Below, in pieces: positions 37,101-49,100 of a DNA stretch of 64,000 nucleotides. This DNA is from Acanthosoma haemorrhoidale (Eukaryota > Arthropoda > Insecta > Hemiptera > Acanthosomatidae), in assembly GCA_930367205.1 (NCBI GenBank), contig OV884014.1:77417104-77481103 (forward strand), in the 5' to 3' direction. The notes beneath the pieces were generated by a model that did no database searches, was not told where the DNA came from, and saw nothing but the letters and a program-made list of their open reading frames with translations. A program made the translations under genes and the position numbers. How positions within the stretch are numbered: position 1 is the stretch's first letter; every line of letters starts with the position of its first letter.

Positions 37101-40100
37101 ACACGATTTCCTTCAGTCCACTGCAGTGTCAATCAGCACCTTCACTTTTCCCCTCACTCTAGCATCAGTGTACTCCCTCCCAATAAATCCATTTCCAATT
37201 CCCAATTCATCTCCTTTCTAGACTCCATCAGACATCGTTTCCTTGTGGGTGAGGACTTTAATGCAAAGCACTAACATTGGGGGTCAAGATCCATGAATAC
37301 ACGAGGAGCTTTGCTGTCTGCACTCACACGGAAACATTGCTCCACTATCTCTCCTGACATAGCCACCTATTGGCCATCAGATCCTAACCAAAATCCAGAT
37401 CTCCGTGACTTTTTCATCTACAATAGTTTAGAAACACTAAACTATTCACTCACGCGCCTCGATGACCTCTCCTCTGACCATAGCCCCTTATTATTAACCA
37501 TTTCCCTAAGACCAATTCACAAACTGCCTCCTCCTTCATTTATTAGGGACCCAGTTGACTGGGACCACTTCCACCAGCTTCTTACAGATTCCGTAGACCT
37601 CAAAGTGTCCCTGAAAACATCCCAAGACCTAGATGATGCAGTGCATTCTTTCACTACTCTGGTCCAGATGTCGGCTTGGGAGGAGGCATCGTCACCCAAA
37701 AATTCACAATCAAAATCCTTTACCTCAGCATCTCAAAGATCTAATCCAATCCAAACGCCACTCCAGGACAGTGTGGCAAAGATCCCGGCATCCTTATGAT
37801 CACCGCTCGTACAATCAATACTGCCAATTGGTAAAGCGGCTATTGGCATCCTTCCATTCTGATTCTTTCAATTCCCACCTCTCTTCTCTGTCTACCAGGG
37901 ACAACTCCCTGTGGAATGTAACCAAAAATATCCTAAAGTATCATCCTGTTTCAATCCACTCCGTCGTGATGATGGGTCCTGGGGGCGGCTTCGGATGGGG
38001 ATAGGTCGGAGGAATTCTGCAATGGAGAGCTCTGCATCTTACCCATAGTTTCACAATTAGTCTACTCCCTATCCTTTCAAAAATATTTGAGAAACTCCTA
38101 TTAAAATGTCTACTTCCTATTGTTGAATCTGAAAACCTTTTTCCTGCACACCAGTTTGGTTTCCGTCAACGACATTCCACTGCTCAACAAGGCCTTCGCA
38201 TTGTTGATCACATCTCCTCAGTCCTTGAAACCTAAGCCAAACAGTATTGCACTGCTGCCTTTTGGCACGCAGGTTTGCTCTACAAGCTCAAAAGATATTT
38301 ACCACAGACCCTTTTCCTAATCCTACAGTCCTACCTTTCAAACCACTTCTTCCAAGTCCGCTGTGGGTTAGAATATTCAAACTACTATCCCATAAAAGCA
38401 GGAGTTCCACAGGGCAGTGTCCTGGGTCCCATCCTCTATAACCTATACACTGCTGATGTCCCCTCTACCCCCAATACCTTCTTGGCCACATTTGCAGATG
38501 ACACTGCAGTCTTATCATCTCACCCAGACCCCGATGTAGCATCCCATAACCTTCAAAAACACCTTGATGAGATCGAGTGCAACCAATGTTGGATCAAAGT
38601 TTATGAAGTAAAATGTTCCTACATTACCTTCACCCTCTGTCGCAAGTCTTGTCCGCTGGCTTATTTTAATTCTATTCCTCTCCCTGTATCCGAGACAGTT
38701 CGGTACTTAGGCTTCCATCACGACAAACGACTGACCTGGAACCCACATAAGAGGCTAAAAAGACAAGAACTAAACAGACGCTTTGGACAACTGTACAGAC
38801 TACTTCAAAGGACATCCCATCTCTCAATAGAAAATAAATTACTAATCTACAAAGTTATACTTAAGCCAATCTGGACATACGGAATAGAGCTATGGGGGAC
38901 AGCAAAAAAGTCGAACATCAAGCATATGCAATGTTTTCAATCAAAAGTCCTGAGAACAATATTAAATGCCCCTTATTACATCAGCAACAAAACCACCCTA
39001 ATCCCATAGCACAGTCATTGCACTGCACCACTCATCCCTAAAATCCTCCTTGGAGACTGAAACGGCAGTGGCCTCGTGATCCTGCTATAAATGGATGACA
39101 GTGGGAGTCCTGGCAATGGCCAGTTTCTCGGATGTCCTGAGCGTCCGTGGCTCTCCCGCTTTTCGTCAGCCACCACTGGCTCGTATCCGGTGACGCGGCT
39201 GACGGAGGAGCGTGGGGGACTTCCCAACACACCGCTTCCTCTTTTGTATGCGAGGGAGGTGACAAACATGTGGATTTGGGAGGCCTCTGGGGTGTCTGTA
39301 AATACTGTATGAATGAGCGAGTGAATGATGAATTGTAAATATGGTATGAATGAGAGCATTTATTTCAATTACTTATTGCCTAATAAGGCAGATTGTAATT
39401 TTAGCACAATAAAGAAGTTTGATTAGAGAAAGAAAAAAAAACGACACTGTTGTGTTACCTCAGCCACCCATCCTATTCGCCGGACAGTGCACCCTGCGAC
39501 TTCTTTTTGTTCCCGAAGTTGAAAAAAAAAAACGTTGGAAGGACGACTTTTTGACACCATTGATGAAATAAAAGAAGAATCACTGAAGGAACTAAGAGCT
39601 ATATCGTAAAGTGAGTTAGATAAGTGCTTCTAAGATTGGAAAAAGTGCTGGTACATGAGTATTATATCTGAAGGGGAAAAAATTGCTATCAATGAATAAA
39701 TAAAAAAAATATAAAAAAACAAAAATTCTCGTTCCTTTTTGATCAAACCTCGTATTACAGATTTTGAATGGGTTACTGGCAGTTTGTTGTATTTAATTTA
39801 GTTTTTCCTTACTATCAATCTATAATCCTCTTCATTATCATTTTGGTCCTTTATGGTGGTGGATACAATAATTCATTTTTAGTCTTATATTTCTTTCATT
39901 ATAAACTTATATTTTGTTGTTATTGTACATCACATCTTATTTAGTATTCTTTAAACTTCATGAGTCTAAGCAATATTCCTAGGTTTTATGTAAAAAAAAA
40001 ATTGTTAATGCTTCATTCATCCTGGTTGTATGTTTTTTTATTTTTTTTTATTGATCTTTAATCATCTTCAATAACAACAATCTTTTAAATATTTAAATAA

Positions 40101-43100
40101 ATTTTTTTTCGCACCTAGATATTATTATTTTTCTTAAATTATAGTCCTATTATAGTTCAAACATTTTTTAAACAAAAGAAAATCAAGACACTTTGTTGTT
40201 TTTATTTTTTGCAGGTAGAAAATATGGACGTGCAAGGTTTTAATACAGATACAAGTTACAAACTAACATATAAAGGACAAAAGTATATATATTCTTTTAT
40301 TGATTCAAAGTTTACTACAGGTTCAGTAGCACTTTTGTTGCATGGTAAGATATATTGATATTTTATAATTATAGGTTCTGGGAAGTGACAAACATATAAA
40401 AAAAAGTTGAGTTGCTTGCTGTTAATGTTATTCTGTGACTGTGTTACAAATATATTAGGTACTGGGGTTTAGTGTACCCTGGAGGGTGGTCACTCTGTTT
40501 ATACTGTGAGAATTTCTGACAGCTGTTAAGCAGGTTTTGATGAAAAAGTTTTGCTGAGCATAAATAGATATTTGGAGAAGGGCCTCCTATACAAAATTCA
40601 TGCAAGTCCCTTGTGACCTTACCCATAAAGTTGTCTCCATTGATGGTCCTTTGATAATCTAATCCACACTGCAGACCTTTGTAACTTCCTTCCTATCATT
40701 ATTAAACATTCTCCATTAGTCCCATTAATTGGTCTTCAATCAATCAATAACAAAAATTAATAGTTTTTTCCAAATGTATTTTTTTAAAGTAAACCCATGA
40801 TAAATATTATTTATCTAGATGTTCCCCGATCAATTTTGGTTATAATAAGTTCAGATGAGCGATAAAAAGTTCTCTATATTCTAATATTCTAGCCCCACGT
40901 TAGGGAACATTTTGTAAGTAATAATAAAAAAATCATTAAACCTTTTAACTTAATTTATGATTTGTGCGCTTTGTCCTTGACAACCAAACATTTTAGCATA
41001 AAACAAATAAATAAAAATAAGATATATACTTTTTGAGTTCTTCAGACATTTTCCGTATAGATTTGTCTTGATCTACCCCAAGTAGTGTGTTTTATTGATC
41101 GTGACGTTCCAAACTATACTGCCACAATGGTTTCCTGTAGATTCTGCATCCTTCATATATTAACAATTTGACATGTAATGTTGTTACGTATATGTATGAG
41201 GAAATATGAGGGGATCCTCAACAAATATCTTTTGACTATTCGCCATCAACATCTCTTCTCAAGCAATTTTAACTAACTGATGCTTAAAGAGTCTCTCTGC
41301 CAATCCGCTTACTGCTACACTCCCCTGCTGTTCCATTTACTGGCACATTCCCCTTTTTTGAATTCCACTTGTTTGAATTTAAACTTTTTTATATATTTTA
41401 TTTTTTCTTCTCTCAAATTGCTCCTTATCACATTAGTATAATCTAATCACATTGGACAAACAGCCTAGTCATCAATTTTAAACTACCTTTACAAATTCAG
41501 TGTAATACTTTAAGAAAACCATTGAACCGAAACATGTGTAATGATAAAGTAAATATAGGAATAAATTTTATCAATTATTTACAAATTATATTTCAGTATG
41601 ACAATTGAAACCTATTTAAAAAATACATATACCTGAGACAACATATAAATAAAATATGTTATAAATAATTAAAATACCTGATTATTGAAAATATTTTATT
41701 TAGTTTGGCAATAATTTTGTCTTAAGAGTGACTAGGAGTAATTCAAATAAATTTAAGTAGTTTATTTTTGTTACAGGGTCATTTGGTACATATTTATACA
41801 CTGGAAATTTTTCTTACTATTCTGCATTTTTGAAATCACCCGTCTTGTTACCAGTAATTGAAGAAAAGGTACGTTTCAGACATAATATATTGTATACATT
41901 TGAATTATGTACGTTGATTAAGTGTTGAAAAGCGATATGGTTCCAAATAAACATTACATATAAAAATATGAATAACGAGTAAACAAAAAATTCATCGCAA
42001 AATGGTGCCTAAGGAGTAAGCTTGTCTCGAAATTAATGAAATTAAGTACTAAAATAGCCTGGGTTTAGGCATTAATGCCAACATATGCGTTTAGCATTTG
42101 AAAATTCACCCTATTTGATTGAAGAGTTAAAAATCATAATTCTCTGAGAAAACCAATTTTAAAATTCTATTATATGCAGAAGACATAACTTAAGTAAATT
42201 AGAGGGGAAAATTACCTAGAGGCTAGAAATTGCACTAGAAATGGCAACAAAGTTTTTAATAAATATTTAAATCTATTTGAAGATATAATAAAAAAAGTAT
42301 GGAAAAATTGGGTATTTTTAGAAAAAAAGCAGATGAAAATTTTAGAAATTTAAAAACATTTTGTGATTGGAAGACACATTAGTATTTCTACTTAGAGAGT
42401 TGCCATCACTATATTATCTTCATGTTGAAGATGAAATTCAGCAAATATTGTGGAGATACTGTTAAAAACCCATGCCGGACACCATCACCATAATCCACTG
42501 TTTCTATTCCTTTAAAATAAAACTTTGCGAAACTCTTTGTGAGGGGGGCAAACTACTACTCATTCTTGTGGAACATTTAATGTTGATAGATTGGTATTCC
42601 AAGCATCTGACTGACAACTGATGATATCTTACTGCCTTATTCATCATTATGAAGAAATTCCAACTAATGTTTTAATTGGGATTTTATTTTGTTAATAGAA
42701 ATAATTTAATGAATAAAAATAAATAATGAAACCAGGGTGTACTTACTTTAATGAAATTCTTAATTAATACATTTGCATATCTGATAATATATCTTTTTTG
42801 ACTTTTTAATTCTGTTACTAAGCTCCAGTTCAAGAATACCCATCCTGCTTATTACTGTACGAAGGAAGTTGTAATATTCTGTGGTCTCCATTTCTGTTCT
42901 GTTACATGAAATATGCTCCCTGCCAAACTGAACCACTTTGCTCTAATTGACATTAATTTTCATTCCTTCTCTCTCCAGTTCTCTGCCAATTCTCTGCTAT
43001 TCGGTTACATCTTCCAGTAATTTTTCAGTCAATAGTCATTTATTAGAACAATTTCATCAAAGAATTCACTTACATGAATTTCATGTTGAAAGATTTTACC

Positions 43101-46100
43101 TGAACTTACCTCACGTTCCATCTTTAAATTATTGTTTGGGATACCACCTTTAACATGTTTTATGTTTTCCTCAATGAAAGGAATAAACAGCAAAGTGATT
43201 AGGCTATCTCCTTGTATGATACCCTGTTGTTTTGGGAAGGGAGTTGATAACATTCCATTAATTTTAATAATACCTTTTGAATTATGGTATGTCAATTTAA
43301 TATACTTGATCAAATCTTGAGGAATATGTTTCTTTGTAAGTGTATTCCTAATTTCATCCCCTGGATTTCAATCAAAAGCTGTGTACTAATCAAGGAAGCC
43401 ATGTGCATCTTCTTATCTCTTTCATGGATTTTCAATGAACACAAAAATATGTGGTCTTTTGCCTGCCTTCTTAGCCAAAAAGCTGGTTGCTCCGCTCTAG
43501 TTCTATTTCAACAAATCTTTTTAACTTCCTTTCTAAAATGGAGTTGTATAGCTTGGATAGTACATTAGGAAGGCATATTGGCCTGTAATTATTAGCGAAG
43601 GAGTTAGCTATCCACACAAAAATCTATGGGGCATTTTTTATTTCCAATCCTTGTGGGCTTCTATAATTTCCAAAGAACCTGCATGCTGTCCTATGGTCCC
43701 AGCCATTTCTTGGTTTTAATCATTAGTTCTCTGTTTGTATGTCGACTTCTTGTGGTGATGTTCTCTCCAGATCAAAGTAGGAAAACAACTTATTCAAAAT
43801 GATCAGTATCCTCAGTAAATGAGTAAACTTTTTTGATAGTCACTTTTTCAATTGAAAGTCTTTGGCCCATACTAATCAACCTGGATAATATGGGATCCCA
43901 GTTTTCTACTTTGGCCAAGATATTATTTTTCATCAGGACACACTTGCATCTGTCTGACTCCTTTGGAAATCCTACATAAATAAGCTTATGGCCAGAGTCC
44001 ATCTTTATTTTTCCACTCTCCTTTTTCGTCAACTCGCTTATACCAAAAAAGTCCAGTTTGTATCGGTTATTTTCTCCACTTTTTCTAATTATTTACAGGT
44101 TGGGATTTGTATATTCCATGTCTCCATTCTGATGTCCATTTCTGTGCCATTCATGCATGCATGTTGAGAATGCCTACTTGGGCATTTGTTGTTGGTGACT
44201 TGTTGAAGTTCTCTGAATTGATTTACTTGATTATGGGTGATTTATTGTTTTGAGACAACTGCCCTGAGTATGGTTCTCAGGAAAGGAAAGGGAGGATGTA
44301 GGATGGATGTGATATGGATAGAATTGGGTTAGACATTAATATCATTGGGATGCCCCCTTCATAGAAGATGTGGGAAAATCTAAAGCTTATGGGTGCAGGG
44401 TCTCCAATCAGTCCCTCATTGGGATCATAAAGAAATATCTACTGTTGGGTCATTACGAGGAGGTCTAGTTGTCTCAGTCCTGGTGACAGAGAGAGAGTTG
44501 AATAGTTTATACCTTGCTCGGTGACAGGTCTTACGAGTTCATACACGGCATCTGAGGGTAGGGGTAAACCTCCCAGATCCCAAAGGCAAGTGTGAACTGG
44601 AAAGAGGAAAACTGGCCCTCTGGGAGAGATGCCAGAGAGGAAGGCCCCAGATATGTGGGGATCCAGTCGTCTGCGTGGAAGGGACCTCTTCCAAGGATTT
44701 TCCTAGTTTTAGCGAGACATAGCCAGAGAATCCCACTAGGAGGGTGTGGGGTCTGACAACACTGGACTAAAACATAGCAAGGTTAGGAAAGAGAAGTACA
44801 GAGGTAATTGAATAAGAAAGCCAAGTGCTAGTGCAGAGTGAGAGAGAGAGAGAAGTCCAGTGTTCACTTCATGTGTCTGATTCCGACTATCTGAAAAAGC
44901 CCATAATTTCTGCCTTATATAGGCAGGTCATTCCTGCCTACAGTGAATGAGAGCGCATTTTATTTTGGCCAATCAGAGTGAGCTCCGGCCGTGTTGACTA
45001 GTCCCCTCTCCCTTTACGGACAGCGAAGATTTATTGATAAAATATAAGGTAGGCGGGTGTTTACTGGTCCGAGAAGAGGGTAACTTCTATCTATTCGTGA
45101 TGAAGTAGTTGGCACATCTACCTTCTACCTATTGGAACTATAATATAAAGAAGGCAGTTATAAAAATTCTTCAAGAGAAAGGATTTTCTTGCCTTAAAGA
45201 GGCATACAACCTGAATTCTGAGAGCTCAACTTAATTTGCTGTCATCATAGCGTTCCATGTAAAATTTATGGCCTTCATACTGGACCCAAAAGTGATATTT
45301 GAAACTATTGGCCCCGAACAAGCTGAAAAATAAGTCCATTTATTAGAAGTGTATGTGCTTGTGAACAAGATAAGTTTCACAGTAGGTATAGAATCAAGCA
45401 GTATAAGGTGTGTGGTTTATTGTTTGGCACTTGAGACACAACCCCAAAGAAAATTTATGAATCCATCAAAGAAGTTGTGATCAATTGCAAAAAGCTGTAG
45501 CTTCGGACTGAATATGCTATTGTTGGCTCTATTGGCCTCATCAAATATCATATATATGGCTAATAATGTGGAACATAATCTCAATTTGTTTTGTCAAAAT
45601 TTAATATTTGTTGTTATCGTAGAACCGGACTAATCTGACCTTGACGGGACCAGGGGGTAGGTCAGAACGGCTAAAGTGTTGGATTAACTGTGAGTTATTT
45701 TCTTTGATAAGTTGTTCAAACTTATTGATGAATACTTGTGCCCCAGCAACAACAGATGAAAGCTTTTCACCCGAAATTGAAAATTGTCAAATTCAACAGT
45801 GAATGTCAAAAATATACCAGTAAATTGCAAAGCTAACAAGAACCAAAAAAGCCTGGCTGACTCCATAGTTATTCACGGAGCATCTCAGCCAATGGAACAA
45901 CAATCTCATGAAATAAAGATGGAAAAATTCTTCTTCTGTTCGACAACTCGCAAGGCTCACCCCCAAGATCAATTTGACAAATACCGTCTCATACATCTAC
46001 CACTGAAGACAACATCAGGATTGCAGCTGATGGACTAAGGTGTGATTTGTTCATTCATATCCTACTTCAGGAAGAAAATGATAAAGCAAATTGTTCAATC

Positions 46101-49100
46101 TATTGAGAAAGGAGGGGAAAAATAATTCAATGTTCTGAATGCCATTCAAAATTTCTATGATACATGGATGCGTGTGCACAGTAAAGAATTCATTCAGACT
46201 TGCAGGGCTTGAATTGAATACCGACATAGGCTTAGAAGACAACTGTAGAAAGTCAGGGATTACATGCTGGTAGACTTGCACCAAGTGAACGTCACAACAA
46301 GCGAAATTCCAAATAATCGAGTGACATCGTTCAAAATATCCTATCAATTTTACCATCGGAATCATAATGCCCACAAAATTATCAATTTCTCATTACCTTT
46401 TAAACAAACCTCGTATGTATTTGAAATTTTGAATATAATGAATCCAGTTGTTTAGATTTTATGATATTCAAACCTCCAGTTATGTACTATGTATTTACTA
46501 TCCCAATATCAGTGGAGGGGGGTCTACTCTTTCAGATTGTAGTAGCGGTGTGTTTCTTTGTTATGTATACCTCCTCAATTTTCAATAGATATTACAATAG
46601 ATGAGGGAAAAAAATGAAGATAAAATATCAAAATGGTTCTGCTGAATATCTTGACTTATTAAACATCCTTATAATGGTCTAGAAAGAGAATTACTACTAC
46701 TTAGCAATGCTGTCCACTTGTATCAAAATGAATAATGTACTTGATAAGAAAATTTTAAATGCATAATTAAAGGAATCTAACTTATTAATTGAAAGTAATT
46801 ATGTTTCAGGCTTTGACTAGGCTTTATCTAGACAATACATACTATGAACAGCCAATAAATTTTTTCGGATTTGACGAGCTTTCTGATAGAATTGCTAAAA
46901 TCATTAGGTAAGCATTTTCTTTTACATAAATAATTGTTCTTTTCAATATTAGTATTAAAATAGTAGTAAAGTAGTAAAATGCAAGCTTAATTTTAAAATA
47001 AAATTATAAATTAATTACAGTTAATTGAAATCAAATAAGAAATCACGAATGTCTTTGAATGCTGTACAACTTGAGATTTATTTTATTAAACTTGATTACT
47101 TAAGCTCTAAAAGTATTTGATCAGCCAAAAATGTTATCCCAATAAAAGGCTTTGTGGAAAAACAAGACTTTTTATTTCATAAAAATTATTGATTGAAAAA
47201 TTCTTCAATAGACTTATGTAAAACGACAAGAGTAATATGCAATACTTTTTAATTATAATTATAGTAACATTATCCATCTTCAATTTTTGGTACAGCAAAG
47301 ATTAATGATTACTTACATAGTGTTTGCATATTTATAAGTAATTAAATTAAATTCGAGGTAAAAATTAGAGAGATGTCCGGAGGAGCTGGTAGATGGCACT
47401 GAAGTGGGTATGTAGTCATTTAAGTCATAAAATACCTTAAATATTTATAAATTTACTTTTTATAATAACACATTAATATAATTTGCATTAGTGAGCAATC
47501 AACTTATTTATTAACATTTACATCCAGCAAACTAACTATCTCAATTATATCATAATTGTTTCTTATTCTATCTACTTTGTTGATAATATTATCTTCTACT
47601 CTTTATAATCAATATTTCTTTATAACTCCTAAAGATTTTCAGTATTTCTTTAAAATTTTCATTTAAACTTTGGAACTTTTTGTCAAGACTCTTTTGAATT
47701 CTGGCACTTTTCATTATAATGGTTGGCCAACATAAAAATTTTTTGAATCATATTTTTAATTGAATTTGAATGAGACTTGTGTTTTTCTTAGTAATAATCT
47801 AAATTACTGTTAACTGGCATGTTGCTCATTTTAAAAATTCAGTCATAACCATTACACAAAAAAATTCAAATTCTTAGAATAGATAGCTAAATTTTTCACT
47901 TCACACAGAGACTCTTTACGTATTTTAATTCAACTTCACAACATAGTGAAATAAATATCATTACTTGAACATAATAAATTTATGAAACAATTAAATAGCT
48001 TTTAGGCAGTGACTAGGATTTACTTTAATAAATGTTATTAATAAATCTAAAATAAAAGGCTAAACTTATAATTATTTCTTATTTTCAATTTTCATGTTAA
48101 CTCCAATTAAAAACGTGCAAAAGTAAAATCAGTACAACATATATATACATGTATGTATATTATTAGTGCATACATAAAGTTACTCTTTAAAAATATTCAC
48201 AGTTACAATTGATTATAAAAAAACTAAATACTCTATAAAAACATGAATATTCTTCGTTGTTGGTTAGGTTATTTCTTACTTGTTGTCCACCAAGTTCTCA
48301 TTCTATGGTGAACTCTTCTGTCTGCCTGCACTCGACCTCATAGCTGCTAACTCACTAACTCACTGCTTCAAGCATCTAGGATAAAAGAAAACTTAAAAAG
48401 TGTGGGCTTGTTTCTCTGCGATATGTAGTCAGCCTCTCCCACTCCAAAAAAAGGAATGTTTCCTATTGGTCTTCGGGGTGTCCACTCACCACCTGCTCAG
48501 CAAGTCGTCTACCACTACTATCTGGGTTTCTACCAGATATACATGAGTTAAATGACCAGTGCTACTTGCCTTGTGTCAGGTCAAAACACTACTAATTCAA
48601 TACATCTCAGCAGAAAAATTCCTTTTTTAGATATTCTAATAAATAATGATAATTTACTGATAATAAGAATCTTTACAATATATATAAACTATTAATATAA
48701 ATATATTGTAAGCAAACTTAAAACAGATATTTAAAAATAAATTATATCAATATTTCAGCTAATATTTTATGCCTCTATTGTGGTTCATCTTTTATTTTGA
48801 AAGTTAATAAAACAAAATTAAATTAAAACAACTGCATTTATTGTTTACGATGAATGACTTCTAGCTTCAATGTTGATTAAATAATTAATTTGATGTATCT
48901 TCTATATTGTAAGTCCCACTACTTCTATGGACCATGGATCAACACTCATAAATATTTTTATTTTATTATATTAAACATTGTTTTTAAATGGTATAAACCA
49001 AAGGTTTTCTTTGCTTGGATTCTTCAATTAGACTTTCTTCTAGAGTGAGTGGGTTGCTTTTATTCCTGACTAACATGTTTTTCAAATGAACTCGGCCTAT

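Larger units (their letters stand above)
35554..39434 (+). mobile_element. Jockey-like non-LTR retrotransposon, near full length
   Basis: Flanked by a 10-bp target duplication with one difference, AAAAAATGAC (35544-35553) and AAAAAACGAC (39435-39444). Encodes ORF1 (gag-like with zinc knuckles) and ORF2 (endonuclease, RT), followed by a 3' UTR with CACAATAAAG at about 39407 and an A-rich end. Length 3.9 kb is near that of complete Jockey-clade elements. ORF2 is broken in several places. Confidence 0.82.
34607..39752 (+). mobile_element. Mariner transposon, split by a non-LTR element
   Basis: Imperfect terminal repeats: left TAAACTTTGTTCAAAAAG, right (complement) CGAGGTTTGATCAAAAAGG. TA target copies lie at 34605-34606 and 39753-39754. 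The transposase is divided into 34800-35553 and 39435-39700. The inverted copy at 50603-51356 lacks the element at the matching point and confirms both ends. Confidence 0.88.
33727..40214 (+). other. Paralogue B intron 2
   Basis: 6.5-kb intron. 33727-34606 and 39755-40214 are AT-rich native intron. The rest is the mariner with its nested Jockey-like element. The native parts are also represented, inverted, at 50705-51356. Confidence 0.75.
41869..46809 (+). other. Paralogue B intron 4
   Basis: 4.9-kb intron. 41869-42900 holds no recognised element. It is followed by RTE-like RT relics (42900-44050, minus), an R1 copy (44515-45125) and a pogo-like end (about 45621). A short plus frame at 45784-46038 and the sequence to 46809 match nothing I know. 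Confidence 0.5.

Noticed and set aside
45784..46038. 84-residue plus-strand frame downstream of the pogo-like end
   Set aside because: No similarity recognised and no intact neighbours; probably chance frame in an element relic.
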